A DNA stretch of 64,000 nucleotides from Arenibacterium halophilum (GCF_005938225.1 NZ_VCPC01000001.1:62001-126000), one strand, 5' to 3'; shown: positions 1 to 9,680, counted from the stretch's first letter. Numbers and translations are program-made. The notes: a model not told the origin generated them from the letters alone.

Positions 1-122
1 CATTTCAGGCATCAATCCCACGCCCCCCCTCGATTATTCACGAAACAGAAACGCCAAGCAGCTGGTGATTGACGGAATCACCGGCGCGTCCCATAGGAAT
101 GTGGCAACATTTAGGTGGTCTG

Positions 123-1085
123 ATGGGTGAACTGGTTATTCTCGGCATGCTAGGGCTTGCCGGTTGTTTTGCACTGTTTCAGGCGCTGGATGATGATGAC
201 GATCAGGCCGCCGGCCCCAAAGGCATCGACGAGTCAGGCACCGACGGCGACGACCTGCTGACAGGAACCGAAGGCAATGACACCCTGCGCGGCGGCGCGG
301 GCGATGACACGCTGAACGGACTGGGCGGCAATGACACACTTTCGGGCGGGTTACAGGACGACACCATCAATGGCGGCACCGGCAACGACCTGATCCATGG
401 CGGCTATGGCGAAGATTTGGTGTTGGGCGGCGCAGGCAACGACCATGTCTTCGGTGACGAAGGCGATGATGTTGCATCGGGTGGTGCGGGCAACGACGTG
501 GTCAGCGGCGGCCCGGGCGACGATCTGGTACTTGGCGGCGACGGAGACGACCTTGTGCGCGGTAGCCTGCAAGACGATCTGGTCGCCGGTGGCAACGGGT
601 CGGACACCGTGCTGGGGGGCTACGGCAACGACATCCTGACCGGCTCGAATGCCTTCACCCGAGACCTGACGGACGACGAACTCGCCGACATCCGCAACGA
701 TTTCGCCGTCGGCGACGGGCCGACCCTGCCCAATGGCGTGGATTACGAATTGGACACCGACGATGGCGCGCCTGACGTGCTGGACGGCGGCGAAGGCGAT
801 GACATCCTTTACGGCCAGTCGGGCGACACGTTGACAGGCGGCGCAGGCGAAGATGATTTCATTCTGACAGGCACACCGACCGCGCCGGTTCATATCACCG
901 ATTACAACGTGGCCGACGATGTGATCGTCTACCAATACCCCAACGGCGGCACCGAACCCACGATCACCGTCGAGGCAGGCGTAGACGGCGCCGCCAACAT
1001 CGTGGTCGATGGGCGTATCGTGGCCACCTTGGCAGGGACCGACCCGAATACCGTCTCTGTCGCAGCGCTCGAACGGGCAGCCTGA
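123..1085 (+). CDS. RTX (hemolysin-type) calcium-binding repeat protein
   Basis: About 320 residues. A short hydrophobic segment (roughly residues 1-19) is followed by a run of five Asp and then about 16 glycine/aspartate nonapeptides of the GGxGxDxLx type (approximately residues 40-180), the classic calcium-binding beta-roll. A second small block of the same repeats (VLDGGEGDDILYG) sits near residue 240 and the protein ends in a beta-rich tail. The ATG at 123 is chosen because AGGTGG lies 5 bases upstream; in-frame starts at 99 (ATG) and 69 (TTG) exist without a good ribosome site. RTX proteins are normally type I secreted through a C-terminal signal; here the hydrophobic N-terminus contains LAGC, so membrane or lipid anchoring is an alternative. 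No type I exporter is nearby. The repeat class is certain, the role unknown. Confidence 0.85.
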   Translation: MGELVILGMLGLAGCFALFQALDDDDDQAAGPKGIDESGTDGDDLLTGTEGNDTLRGGAGDDTLNGLGGNDTLSGGLQDDTINGGTGNDLIHGGYGEDLVLGGAGNDHVFGDEGDDVASGGAGNDVVSGGPGDDLVLGGDGDDLVRGSLQDDLVAGGNGSDTVLGGYGNDILTGSNAFTRDLTDDELADIRNDFAVGDGPTLPNGVDYELDTDDGAPDVLDGGEGDDILYGQSGDTLTGGAGEDDFILTGTPTAPVHITDYNVADDVIVYQYPNGGTEPTITVEAGVDGAANIVVDGRIVATLAGTDPNTVSVAALERAA

Positions 1086-1128
1086 GCGCACTATTGACAG
1101 CGCCCCGCGAACGGCGCCTAGTCCGCCC

Positions 1129-2013
1129 ATGGAGGAGAGACGCGCAATCGATGCATTCGGGGCGGCGGCCCTGATCGGGTTCGCGTCGCTGCTGGCGTTC
1201 AATCAGGTGGTCATCAAGGTCACCGGAGGTGGGTTCAACCCGGTGTTTCAGGCCGGGCTGCGCTCGGCCGGGGCCTCTTTGGTGCTGCTGCTTTGGATGG
1301 TCTGGCGGCGCCAGCCCATCCTTATTCCCCGCCGCATCCTGCCTTGGGCGATGCTGGCCGGGGCGATTTTTTCTTTCGAATTCACCTGTCTGTTTCTCGC
1401 GCTTGACCTGACCACCGTGTCGCGCTGCTCGGTCATTTTCTACACCATGCCGGTCTGGCTGGCGGTGGCGGCACACCTCTGGCTGCCCGGCGAGCAGCTG
1501 ACGCGGACTCGCAGCGCCGGGCTGGCGCTGGCGGTGGCCGGCGTCGTTCTGGCTCTGTTCGATCGCTCGAACGGCCAGGCCTCACTGGCTGGTGATCTCT
1601 TGGCACTGGTGGCCACTTTGGGCTGGGCAGCAGTGGCGCTGATGGTGCGCATGACCCCGCTGGGAGAGCTCCGGCCCGCCTCGCAACTGATGGCTCAGGT
1701 TCTGTTCTCGGCCCCGCTGCTGTTGCTGGCCGCGCCGCTGTTCGGCCCGCTGGTCCGCGAGCTTGAACCGATCCACTGGGCCGGATTGGCGTTTCAGGCC
1801 ATCTGCGTGGCCAGCCTTGGCTTTCTCAGCTGGTTCTGGCTTCTGACGATCTATCGCGCCAGCAGCGTCGCGGCCTTCAGCTTCCTGTCGCCTGTCCTGG
1901 CGGTGGTCTTTGGCTGGGCGCTGCTGGGGGAACGCATCGGACCGGCCGTGCTGGTCGCACTGGTTCTGGTGGCGGCCGGCATTTTCCTGATCAACCGTCC
2001 CGCCCGCGCCTAG
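1129..2013 (+). CDS. EamA/DMT-superfamily transporter
   Basis: 294 residues with about ten hydrophobic helices in two repeated halves, the EamA (DUF6) arrangement of drug/metabolite transporters in the inner membrane. The second half ends with the usual SVAAFSFLSPVLAVVFGW helix region and a basic RPARA tail. The substrate cannot be read from sequence. ATG 1129 is the first plausible start after the preceding gene; GGAGGAGAG overlaps the first codons, so the true ribosome site is unclear. It ends convergently with selO, the two stop codons overlapping at 2010-2013. Confidence 0.88.
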   Translation: MEERRAIDAFGAAALIGFASLLAFNQVVIKVTGGGFNPVFQAGLRSAGASLVLLLWMVWRRQPILIPRRILPWAMLAGAIFSFEFTCLFLALDLTTVSRCSVIFYTMPVWLAVAAHLWLPGEQLTRTRSAGLALAVAGVVLALFDRSNGQASLAGDLLALVATLGWAAVALMVRMTPLGELRPASQLMAQVLFSAPLLLLAAPLFGPLVRELEPIHWAGLAFQAICVASLGFLSWFWLLTIYRASSVAAFSFLSPVLAVVFGWALLGERIGPAVLVALVLVAAGIFLINRPARA

Positions 2014-3422
2014 GTGCCACAGAAGGTGGCCGCAACCACCTCGCCCTCCAGCGGTGACGCGGCCAGATCGGCGGCGTCGGGCTGGTTTTCATACGGCCGC
2101 GCCAAGACGCCCAACAAACGTTCGAACGGCGCATAGTCCCCCTCGACCGCCGCCGCGATCATCTGTTCGATCCGGTGATTGCGCGGAATGAACGCGGGGT
2201 TCGCCGCCAGCATCCGCGCCTCGGGCGCTTCTTCTTCCGCGATCCGCTGCCGCCAGCGGAACTCCCAATCGTCGAAATCACCCGGGTTCACAAACTGGTC
2301 ACGCGCGCCCCCCTGCGCCAGGGCCCGGAAGGTATTGGTGAAATCCGCCTGATTTCCCGCCATCCGCGTCAGCAGATCGGTGATCAGCGCCTCGTCTCCG
2401 TCCTGCACCTCGGCAATCCCGATCTTGCCCGCAAACCGGCGCAGCCACGCCGCGCGCAGCAATTCGGGCATCGCATGCACGATCTCGGTCGCCTCATCGG
2501 CCGCCGCCTGCACATCCTCGCATTGCTGAATCAGCGCCGTCGCCAGCTGCGCCATGTTCCACACCACGATGCCCGGCTGATTGCCATAGGCATAGCGCCC
2601 GGTCCGGTCGATCGAGCTGAACACCCGCCCCGAACTGAACTCATCCATGAAGGCGCAAGGCCCATAATCAATGGTTTCACCCGATATCGCGCAGTTGTCG
2701 GTGTTCATCACCCCATGGATAAATCCCACAGCCATCCAAGCCACCACCAACTCGGCTTGCGCATCGCGCACCGCCCGCAACAGTCCCAGCGGGCCGTCGG
2801 CCCCCGGATAATGCCGCGCAATGGCGTAATCGGTCAGCATAGCGAGGTTCTCGATCTGCCCGCGCGCAGCAAACACCTGAAAGCTGCCCACCCTCAGGTG
2901 GCTTTTTGCCACACGTGTCAGCACCGCCCCGGGCAAAGGCGCCTCGCGCAGCACCGTCTCGCCGGTTTCAACCGCGGCCAGCGCGCGCGTGGTTGGAATG
3001 CCAAGCGCATGCATCGCTTCTGAAACCAGATATTCGCGCAGAACCGGCCCCAGCCAGGCGCGCCCGTCGCCCATCCGCGAAAACGGGGTCCGCCCCGATC
3101 CCTTCAGCTGGATGTCACGCCGCTGTCCATCGCCCCCGACAACCTCGCCCAGCAGCACAGCGCGCCCGTCGCCCAGCTGAGGGTTATAGGTGCCAAACTG
3201 GTGCCCCGAATAGAGCTGCGCCAGCGGATCGGCCCCCTCCGGCACCGAATTGCCGCCAAAAACCGCTGCCGCATCTGAACCCGGTTCCTCCGACACCCCC
3301 AATTCCCGGGCCAGCGCCCCGTTATAGGCCACAAGATGCGGCGCCCCGACAGGCTCGGGCCGCTGGCGTGCATAAAACCCTTCGGGCAGGCGCGCGTAAC
3401 TGTTGTCGAACTGAAAACTCAT
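2010..3422 (-). CDS. selO: Protein adenylyltransferase SelO (YdiU family)
   Basis: 470 residues with the SelO/UPF0061 pattern: [15 protein letters not shown] at the N-terminus, [13 protein letters not shown] near residue 105, and [10 protein letters not shown] ... DYGPC around residues 235-255, which carry the metal- and nucleotide-binding Asn/Asp residues of this pseudokinase fold. SelO proteins transfer AMP to Ser/Thr/Tyr of client proteins and are linked to redox stress. The C-terminus is TFCGT; the Cys occupies the tail region where animal SELO has selenocysteine. The start at 3422 is preferred over an ATG two codons earlier because homologues begin MxxxFDN; neither has a strong Shine-Dalgarno. 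The 3' end overlaps the EamA gene. Confidence 0.93.
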   Translation of the reverse strand: MSFQFDNSYARLPEGFYARQRPEPVGAPHLVAYNGALARELGVSEEPGSDAAAVFGGNSVPEGADPLAQLYSGHQFGTYNPQLGDGRAVLLGEVVGGDGQRRDIQLKGSGRTPFSRMGDGRAWLGPVLREYLVSEAMHALGIPTTRALAAVETGETVLREAPLPGAVLTRVAKSHLRVGSFQVFAARGQIENLAMLTDYAIARHYPGADGPLGLLRAVRDAQAELVVAWMAVGFIHGVMNTDNCAISGETIDYGPCAFMDEFSSGRVFSSIDRTGRYAYGNQPGIVVWNMAQLATALIQQCEDVQAAADEATEIVHAMPELLRAAWLRRFAGKIGIAEVQDGDEALITDLLTRMAGNQADFTNTFRALAQGGARDQFVNPGDFDDWEFRWRQRIAEEEAPEARMLAANPAFIPRNHRIEQMIAAAVEGDYAPFERLLGVLARPYENQPDAADLAASPLEGEVVAATFCGT

Positions 3423-3536
3423 ATCCATAGGCCCAACATAACCATGAATGCTGCAGATACCACCGGCGACCGCTTGGCCTGCCAGCCCCCTGCTTCACTA
3501 TTCGAAAAATACTCACATCGCGACGCCCGCCGGGCA

Positions 3537-4664
3537 TCACCCGCCGACGACAGCGCGGGCTTCGGGCCGCGAGAGGATTCCGCCGCCAACTGCCGCCCGC
3601 ACCCCCGTCGTTCCGGAACAGGACGTCGGCAAGCCCCGCGCCACCCGCACCGCCAGATGGGCGAAAGCCTGCGCCTCCAGCATGTCGCCATCCAGCCCGA
3701 CCGCCTCGACAGGTTCCACTGGCACGTCGATCGCAGCCTGAAGCATGGCCATGATCACCGGGTTGCGCCGCCCCCCTCCGGTCACCAGCACCCGCGAGGG
3801 CGGCGTCGGGCAATGGTCCAGCCCCTGCACCACCGCCGCGGCGCACATGCCCGCCAGCGTCGCCACCGCATCGGCATCCGACAACTCGCCGACCAGCTCT
3901 ATCATTTCAGAGAAATCGTTCCGGTCCAAAGACTTCGGCGGCATCCGCGAGAAGTATCCTTCGGCCAGAAACAGCTCCAGCGCGCCCTCTTCCACCTGGC
4001 CCTGCGCGGCCAGCGCGCCGTCGCGGTCCATGTCCAGCCCGCGCCGGGCCTGCATCAGGTCATTGATGGGCGCATTCGCCGGACCGGTGTCGAAGGCGAT
4101 CAAGGCGCCCTGCATCTCGGGGCGCGGCATCGACGGGTCCACATAGGTCAGGTTGCCAACCCCGCCAAGGTTGAGGAAACACAATGGTTCACGCGCCTTG
4201 ATGAAACGTGCACAGGCATGGTGAAAAAACGGCGCCAGCGGCGCGCCTTCGCCGCCCATGCGCACATCATCGCTGCGGAAATCCCAGACCACCGGCACCT
4301 CCAGCGCCTTCGCCAAGGCCGCGCCATCGCCCACCTGCAACGTTCCGCGTCCACGCGGCTCATGCGCCAGGGTCTGGCCGTGAAACCCGACCAGCGCGGC
4401 GGTGCCAAACGGGGCCAGCGCCTCGATATGCGCGCGCTCCACCACTTCGGCGGCGCGGTCAACTTCGGGCCCGCTCCAGCGCCCCAGCGCCGCACGCAGC
4501 ACCGTCTTTTCCGCCTCGGAATATGCCCGGTAGCCAGAGAGGCCAAAGCCGCGGATGTCATGCCCGTCGGTCAGCACCAGTGCCGCATCCACACCATCAA
4601 GCGACGTGCCGCTCATTGCGCCAAGCGCCCAGATCGGTCCCGCCTGCCCCGCCACCTTATTCAT
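3537..4664 (-). CDS. anmK: Anhydro-N-acetylmuramic acid kinase
   Basis: 375 residues. Signature segments are [15 protein letters not shown] (ATP site) near residue 14, [17 protein letters not shown] and [13 protein letters not shown]. The enzyme phosphorylates and opens 1,6-anhydro-MurNAc from peptidoglycan turnover to give MurNAc-6-P, so it acts in cytoplasmic cell-wall recycling; nagZ of the same pathway is at 19.5 kb. Start ATG 4664 has AAAGGAAAAGG just upstream. It is divergent from tyrS with a 63-base gap, a very common alphaproteobacterial pairing. The reading frame is also open upstream through tyrS, but that is a GC-rich shadow. Confidence 0.95.
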   Translation of the reverse strand: MNKVAGQAGPIWALGAMSGTSLDGVDAALVLTDGHDIRGFGLSGYRAYSEAEKTVLRAALGRWSGPEVDRAAEVVERAHIEALAPFGTAALVGFHGQTLAHEPRGRGTLQVGDGAALAKALEVPVVWDFRSDDVRMGGEGAPLAPFFHHACARFIKAREPLCFLNLGGVGNLTYVDPSMPRPEMQGALIAFDTGPANAPINDLMQARRGLDMDRDGALAAQGQVEEGALELFLAEGYFSRMPPKSLDRNDFSEMIELVGELSDADAVATLAGMCAAAVVQGLDHCPTPPSRVLVTGGGRRNPVIMAMLQAAIDVPVEPVEAVGLDGDMLEAQAFAHLAVRVARGLPTSCSGTTGVRAAVGGGILSRPEARAVVGG

Positions 4665-4669
4665 GGCCT

Positions 4670-4697
4670 TTTCCTTTGCCTGCCCCGCGCCTATACA
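4670..4697 (+). promoter_or_regulatory. Candidate promoter of tyrS
   Basis: TTTCCT and TATACA separated by 16 bases, ending 30 bases before the tyrS ATG in the short anmK-tyrS divergent gap. The -10 is good and the -35 modest. Confidence 0.4.
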
Positions 4698-4727
4698 CTG
4701 CCCCTGTTCAACGTTCCGAGGCAAGAG

Positions 4728-5978
4728 ATGACCTACCACCCCAAATCGGATTTCATGGCTGTGATGATGCAACGCGGATTTCTCGCGGATTGCACCGATT
4801 ATCAAGGCTTTGACGAGGCTTTGGCCGCGGGTGTGGTGCCGGGGTATATCGGCTTTGACGCGACGGCGAAATCGCTGCACGTCGGCAGCCTGATCCAGAT
4901 CATGACGCTGCGCTGGCTGCAAAAGACCGGGCACAAGCCGATCACCCTGATGGGTGGTGGCACCACCAAGGTGGGCGACCCGAGCTTTCGCGCCGATGAA
5001 CGCCCCCTGCTGACGCCGGCGCAGATTGACGACAACATCTCGGGGATCAAGCAGGTCTTTGCCAAGTACCTGGACTATGGCGATGGCCCCACCGACGCGC
5101 TGATGATCAACAATGCTGAATGGCTGGATCACCTGAACTACCTGGAATTCCTGCGCGACATCGGGCGCCATTTCAGCGTCAACCGGATGCTGTCATTCGA
5201 ATCCGTCAAGTCGCGGCTGGACCGGGAACAATCGTTGTCGTTCCTTGAATTCAACTACATGATCCTCCAGGCCTATGATTTCCTTGAGTTGAACCGCCGC
5301 TATGGCTGTCTGGTGCAGTTCGGCGGGTCCGACCAGTGGGGCAATATCGTCAACGGGATCGACCTGACGCGCCGCGTTCTGGACACCCAGATTTTCGGCC
5401 TGACCACGCCCCTGCTGACCACCAGCGACGGCAAGAAGATGGGCAAGACAGCCGATGGCGCGATCTGGCTGAACGGAGATATGCGCGCGCCCTATGAATT
5501 CTGGCAGTTCTGGCGCAACACCACCGATGCCGACGTGGGCCGGTTCCTGAAGCTGTATACAGAAATCGACATCGACGAATGCGACCGTCTTGGTGCGCTG
5601 GCCGGTTCCGAGATCAACGACGCCAAGATCATTCTTGCCAATGCGGTGACCACGCTGTGCCACGGGGCCGAGGCTGCCGCCGCAGCCGCGGCGACTGCGC
5701 GCGAGGTGTTCGAACGTGGCGGGATCGGGGACGATCTGCCCACGCTGACCCTGGCCAAGGACGAGGTGGGCGATGGCATTTCCATCGTTCAGGTGATCGT
5801 GCGCGCGGGTTTGGCCAAATCGGGCAAGGAAGCCAAGCGGCTGATCGCCGAGAACGGCGCGCGCATCGACGACGCCCCGCTGACCGACGCGGGGCTGATG
5901 CTGGATGCGGCCGCGCTGGCCTCGCCCGTCAAGCTGTCGGCCGGGCGCAAGCGTCACGCGCTGGTGCAACTGGGCTGA
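4728..5978 (+). CDS. tyrS: Tyrosyl-tRNA synthetase
   Basis: 416 residues. Class I aminoacyl-tRNA synthetase: the HIGH-like motif is HVGSL (about residue 47), the KMSKS-like motif KMGKT follows near residue 230, and GSDQWGNI plus YDFLEL line the tyrosine pocket. The C-terminal part ([19 protein letters not shown]) is the S4-like RNA-binding domain. It charges tRNA-Tyr in the cytoplasm. ATG 4728 follows GAGGCAAGAG; a much longer open frame upstream runs antisense to anmK and is not coding. Followed by a strong hairpin. Confidence 0.98.
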   Translation: MTYHPKSDFMAVMMQRGFLADCTDYQGFDEALAAGVVPGYIGFDATAKSLHVGSLIQIMTLRWLQKTGHKPITLMGGGTTKVGDPSFRADERPLLTPAQIDDNISGIKQVFAKYLDYGDGPTDALMINNAEWLDHLNYLEFLRDIGRHFSVNRMLSFESVKSRLDREQSLSFLEFNYMILQAYDFLELNRRYGCLVQFGGSDQWGNIVNGIDLTRRVLDTQIFGLTTPLLTTSDGKKMGKTADGAIWLNGDMRAPYEFWQFWRNTTDADVGRFLKLYTEIDIDECDRLGALAGSEINDAKIILANAVTTLCHGAEAAAAAAATAREVFERGGIGDDLPTLTLAKDEVGDGISIVQVIVRAGLAKSGKEAKRLIAENGARIDDAPLTDAGLMLDAAALASPVKLSAGRKRHALVQLG

Positions 5979-5984
5979 CGTGTC

Positions 5985-6018
5985 GCCCTCTGCGCCCCAA
6001 GGGTTTGGCGCAGAGGGC
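5985..6018 (+). terminator. Hairpin downstream of tyrS
   Basis: A perfect 12-bp inverted repeat (GCCCTCTGCGCC and GGCGCAGAGGGC) with a 10-base loop, six bases after the tyrS stop. No U-run follows, so it may be a factor-assisted terminator or an mRNA 3'-end stabiliser. It could also serve the small minus-strand reading frame ending at 6053. Confidence 0.55.
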
Positions 6019-6052
6019 AACCCGGCCCGATAGGCCAGCCATATCTTTGCCC

Positions 6053-6211
6053 TTAAAGGGCCCGCTCGATCACGGTCAAAATCACGAAAACCGGGATCGA
6101 CACCGCAACAGCGAGGAGGAGCGCCGCCGCGCGAGTCGGGCGTGTGGGCAAGGCCGAAGTGGGCCGGAGCCTTGAGGTATGTCTTCGTTCGGGTCGTGAG
6201 TGGCGTTGCAT
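6053..6211 (-). CDS. Possible 52-aa basic single-pass membrane protein
   Basis: An ATG frame of 52 codons. The first 27 residues are very basic (MQRHSRPERRHTSRLRP...) and are followed by one clean hydrophobic helix (AAALLLAVAVSIPVFVILTV) and a charged end, giving N-in topology under the positive-inside rule. It occupies most of the otherwise empty 280-base gap between tyrS and the next gene and is divergent from that gene across a palindrome. Against it: no clear Shine-Dalgarno (GAGGTTAA is 9-16 bases upstream) and short length. No recognisable family. Confidence 0.45.
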   Translation of the reverse strand: MQRHSRPERRHTSRLRPTSALPTRPTRAAALLLAVAVSIPVFVILTVIERAL

Positions 6212-6219
6212 GGCCAGAG

Positions 6220-6239
6220 TTAACCTCATGTTAGGTTAA
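6220..6239. promoter_or_regulatory. Palindromic operator candidate TTAACCT-N6-AGGTTAA
   Basis: A perfect 7-bp inverted repeat with a 6-base spacer, placed in the 47-base space between the minus-strand small frame (start 6211) and the plus-strand gene starting at 6259. Symmetry, spacing and position suit a dimeric repressor or activator; the regulator is not identifiable from the sequence. Confidence 0.5.
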
Positions 6240-6258
6240 GATCGGGTAAACCCTCGCC

Positions 6259-7155
6259 ATGTTCGATCAGGCCTATCCTATGCCGCGCCCCGTGCCCCTC
6301 CACCAGCACGCCAGCTATGGCGCGGCGCTGACGCTTTTCGGGCGCCAAACGCTGCAACTGGATGTGCCGCCCGGCACCACGGCCATCCGCCGACATTTGC
6401 CGGGCGGCATTCCTGTCACGATGCTGCCGCGCGCCTACCTGCCGCGCGCTGCGCTCCGCGATCTGGCCGGTGCAGGAACCCTGCGCGGCGCGGTGATCCT
6501 CGCGCCCGATCATCCGGCGCCATACCTTGCCGACTTTGGCGCGGTGCCCGTGATGACACCGCAATGGGTAGCCGAACTCGCACTGACCGATCCCGATACG
6601 ATGATGGCCGCGATGCACCAGAAATGGCGCAATCGGCTGCGTCACGGTCTGAAACAGCCGTTGCGCATCACCCGCCGGTCGATGCCGGAGGATGCAGGCC
6701 ATTGGCTGTTCCGCGCAGAAGAGACCATGCGAACCAGACGCGGCTATCGCGGCTGGCCCACGGGGATGACGCTGGCCTTTAACCGCGCCAATCCCGGCGC
6801 GGCGAAACTGTTTACCGCCCACTTGGGCAAGCACGAGGCCGCCGCCGTGCTGATCCTGCGCCATGGGGCGACGGCCAGCTATCACATTGCGCAGTCAAGC
6901 GATCTCGGGCGCGCCCATTCCGCACCGGCCGTGTTGCTTTGGGCGGCCGCTGAATACTGTGCGGGCAAAGGGCATGTGCGGCTGGATCTTGGGCCGATCG
7001 ACACGCGCAACGCGCCGGGGCTGGCACGGTTCAAGCTCGGCTCGGGGGCGGTGCCCCGGCCGCTTGGCGGCACGTGGCTGTGGCTGCCCCGGCTGGGCCG
7101 CCTGCTGTCGCCTTTGGCCGTGCTGGACAGGCGCGCGATGGCACCGCTGGCATAG
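6259..7155 (+). CDS. GNAT/FemAB-like acyltransferase-fold protein
   Basis: 298 residues. The pattern MHQKWRNRLRHGLK near residue 120, then AAAVLILRHGATASYHIAQSS and LWAAAEYCAGKGHVRLDLGPID in the C-terminal half, is that of the BioF2/FemAB-like acetyltransferase fold: the strand before the acyl-CoA or aminoacyl donor site, then a helix and a conserved acidic strand. The acceptor is unknown. There are two possible ATG starts (6259 and 6280), neither with a convincing ribosome site. A palindrome lies 20 bases upstream of 6259. The next gene follows after 60 bases and may be co-transcribed. Confidence 0.75.
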   Translation: MFDQAYPMPRPVPLHQHASYGAALTLFGRQTLQLDVPPGTTAIRRHLPGGIPVTMLPRAYLPRAALRDLAGAGTLRGAVILAPDHPAPYLADFGAVPVMTPQWVAELALTDPDTMMAAMHQKWRNRLRHGLKQPLRITRRSMPEDAGHWLFRAEETMRTRRGYRGWPTGMTLAFNRANPGAAKLFTAHLGKHEAAAVLILRHGATASYHIAQSSDLGRAHSAPAVLLWAAAEYCAGKGHVRLDLGPIDTRNAPGLARFKLGSGAVPRPLGGTWLWLPRLGRLLSPLAVLDRRAMAPLA

Positions 7156-7215
7156 CGGTCTGGACGGCGCGGCGATTGCGCGCATACTCAGGCGGACAGG
7201 CGACGGAGTCCACCG

Positions 7216-7809
7216 ATGCCCCGACAAAACCGGGTTCAACCGACCGGAGATATCCTGGCCCATCCCGCACGCGGGGCGTTTATGGGCAATCGCGGCATTC
7301 TACACGATGCCGACGGACAGCTTGGCCCGGCGCGCTGGCGGCACAAGGCGTGGGTGACCTGTGTCCTGCGCTTCAAGAACCGCCGCCGTGCGCTGATGCA
7401 ACCCGGCCATTATACCGAACTGTTCTTTCACGACGAGGCAGTTGCGCTGGCCGCCGGGCACCGGCCCTGTGGCGAATGCCGCCGCGCCGATTATCTGGCC
7501 TATCGCGCCGCCGTCGGGGCCCGGGGTACGGTGGATGTGCTGGATGCGCAGATGCACGCCGAGCGCGCGGTGCCCCGTCTCGCGCAACAAAACCGGCATG
7601 TCATGGATTTGGCCGACCTGCCCGACGGGGCGTTCATTCTCCAAGATGAAACGCCCTGCCTTGTAGTGGGAGCATCGCTGTATCCGTTCAGCCCGGCAGG
7701 CTATGGCCCGGCGCGCCCGCGCCCAACCTCTGGCAAAGTTACAGTTCTGACGCCACCAACCTCGATCAGGGCGTTGAACAACGGATACAAGGCAATGATC
7801 CGCCTTTAG
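7216..7809 (+). CDS. Hypothetical protein with Ada-type HRPCGEC motif
   Basis: 197 residues, no signal peptide or membrane helix. The segment LFFHDEAVALAAGHRPCGEC (about residues 69-88) closely resembles the end of the Zn-binding domain of Ada (eeAlaAGfRPCkrC). Only one of the two Cys pairs is present; upstream there is a single Cys (WVTCVLRF, near residue 48). The remainder (VLDAQMHAERAVPRL ... DLPDGAFIL) matches nothing I recognise. It could be a degenerate Ada-like metal site or chance similarity. The following ABC-F gene converges 2 bases downstream. Confidence 0.7.
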   Translation: MPRQNRVQPTGDILAHPARGAFMGNRGILHDADGQLGPARWRHKAWVTCVLRFKNRRRALMQPGHYTELFFHDEAVALAAGHRPCGECRRADYLAYRAAVGARGTVDVLDAQMHAERAVPRLAQQNRHVMDLADLPDGAFILQDETPCLVVGASLYPFSPAGYGPARPRPTSGKVTVLTPPTSIRALNNGYKAMIRL

Positions 7810-7811
7810 GG

Positions 7812-9623
7812 TCAGGCCCCAGCCTTATCTTCCAGCAGCAGCCATTCCTCTTCCGCGTCGGAGAGCTTTTTCTGCCGCTCCACAAGGGCTTCGGTGGCTT
7901 TCCTGAACTTGAGCGGCTCGCGGGTGAACAATTCCGGGTCGGCCATCAGCCCTTCCAGCTTGGCAATCTCGGCTTCAAGCCGCGCGATTTCGGCCGGAAG
8001 CGCCTCGAGCCGGTGCTTTTCCGTGAACGACAGCCCCGCCTTGGCCTGTTTCTCGCGCTTGGGTGCGGCGGCGCTGGCAGGCTTTTCCGCCGCTTTCACT
8101 GGCGCCGGCGCTTCGGCGGCGCGCGCGGCGGCCTGATCGCTGTAGCCCCCGGCGTACAGCACGGCGCGCCCCGCGCCTTCCATCACCACCGTTGCCGTTG
8201 CCACGCGATCCAGGAAATCACGGTCGTGGCTGACAAGCAGCACGGTGCCGTCGTAGTCGTCCAGCACCTCTTGCAGCAGGTCGAGCGTTTCCACGTCCAG
8301 ATCGTTGGTCGGTTCATCCAGCACCAGCAGGTTGCTGGGCCGCGCCATCAGCCGCGCCAGCAGCAGCCGCGCCTTTTCCCCCCCAGAAAGCGAGCGCACG
8401 GCCGCGCGGGCCTGCGCCTCGTCGAACAGGAAATCCTTGAGATAGCCCACAACATGGCGCGGAGTGCCGCGCACCATCACCTGATCGGCCTGCCCCGACA
8501 CGCGCATGTCGGCATCGCCGGTGAGCGATTCCCACAGCGACATCTCCGGGTCCAGTTGGGCGCGCGCCTGATCGAAGACAGCGATGTCCAGGTTGGTGCC
8601 GTGGCGCACGCTGCCCGAATCCGGTTCGACCTGTTTCAGCAAGACCTTCAGAAGCGTCGTCTTGCCCACGCCATTGGGTCCGACAAAGGCGATCCGGTCG
8701 CCGCGCTGCACCTTGAGCGAGACATCGCGCAGGATCGGCACGCCGCCATAGGCAAGGTTCAGCCCCTCGGCCTCGATCACCATCTTGCCCGACTTCTGGC
8801 CCGAGTCGAACGCCAGCCCGGCCGAGCCTTCGCGCCGGATTTGCGAGGCACGTTCGTCGCGCAGCGCCTGCAACGCACGCACCCGGCCCTGATTGCGCTT
8901 GCGCCGGGCGCTGATGCCCTCAACAGCCCATTTCGCTTCTGACTTGATCAGCCGGTTCAGCTTGTGGCGCTGCTGGTCTTCTTCTTCCCAGATCGTGTCA
9001 CGCCAGCTCTCGAAGGTTTCAAACCCCTTCTCGTGGCGGCGCACCGTGCCACGGTCGATCCATAGCGTGCCCCGCGACAGGGCGCGCAGGAACGCGCGGT
9101 CGTGGCTGATCATCACGAACCCGGCGCGGGTCGATTTCAACTCGTTCTCCAGCCAGGTGATCGCGTCGATATCAAGGTGGTTGGTCGGCTCGTCCAGCAG
9201 CATCAGATCGGGCGCGCGCGCCATCAATCCGGCCAGCGCGGCACGTCGCCGCTCCCCGCCCGAGGCGGTCGGCACGGCACGGTCAGGATCGAACTTCAGC
9301 CCCTCGGCCGCGCGTTCCACCTTATACAATTCGCCCGGATCCAGCCCGCGCGTCGCGAAATCGCCCAGCGTGGCGCAGCCCGCCATATCGGGCTCTTGCT
9401 CCATATAGCCAACGGTCTCTCCGGGGCCGACGACGCACAATCCGCTGTCGGGTTCGACAAGCCCGGCCATCACCTTCATCAGCGTGGACTTGCCCGAGCC
9501 GTTGCGCCCGACAAGCGCCAGCCGGTCGCCCTGCTGGACAACAAGATCAAGGTCGGAAAACACCGGATCGCCGCCGAAGGTCAGCGAGATGCCAGAGAGT
9601 TGTAAAAGAGGTACGCGCGCCAT
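7812..9623 (-). CDS. uup: ABC-F family ATPase, Uup-like
   Basis: 603 residues with two ABC ATPase domains on one chain and no membrane segment. Walker A motifs are GRNGSGKST (residues 39-47) and GPNGVGKTT (about residue 316); the ABC signatures are SGGERRRAAL and SGGEKARLLL, and both Walker B regions read LLDEPTNHLD / VLDEPTNDLD. A linker with many Arg/Lys (ISARRKRNQGRVRAL) lies between the domains, and an Ala/Lys-rich linker plus a C-terminal coiled coil (about 530-603) marks the Uup subgroup. ABC-F proteins act on ribosomes or on nucleic-acid branches rather than as transporters. Start ATG 9623. Confidence 0.9.
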   Translation of the reverse strand: MARVPLLQLSGISLTFGGDPVFSDLDLVVQQGDRLALVGRNGSGKSTLMKVMAGLVEPDSGLCVVGPGETVGYMEQEPDMAGCATLGDFATRGLDPGELYKVERAAEGLKFDPDRAVPTASGGERRRAALAGLMARAPDLMLLDEPTNHLDIDAITWLENELKSTRAGFVMISHDRAFLRALSRGTLWIDRGTVRRHEKGFETFESWRDTIWEEEDQQRHKLNRLIKSEAKWAVEGISARRKRNQGRVRALQALRDERASQIRREGSAGLAFDSGQKSGKMVIEAEGLNLAYGGVPILRDVSLKVQRGDRIAFVGPNGVGKTTLLKVLLKQVEPDSGSVRHGTNLDIAVFDQARAQLDPEMSLWESLTGDADMRVSGQADQVMVRGTPRHVVGYLKDFLFDEAQARAAVRSLSGGEKARLLLARLMARPSNLLVLDEPTNDLDVETLDLLQEVLDDYDGTVLLVSHDRDFLDRVATATVVMEGAGRAVLYAGGYSDQAAARAAEAPAPVKAAEKPASAAAPKREKQAKAGLSFTEKHRLEALPAEIARLEAEIAKLEGLMADPELFTREPLKFRKATEALVERQKKLSDAEEEWLLLEDKAGA

Positions 9624-9680
9624 AGCCGCCAGCTACCTGCGCGCCGTGGTGCCGTCAACGGGGCGCGTGCGCTGCGGCTC

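Noticed and set aside
351-1202. 283-codon open frame on the minus strand across the RTX gene
   Set aside because: Strand opposite to a clear repeat protein; repetitive Val/Ala composition is a mirror of the GGxGxD codons, and it has no ribosome site or family pattern.
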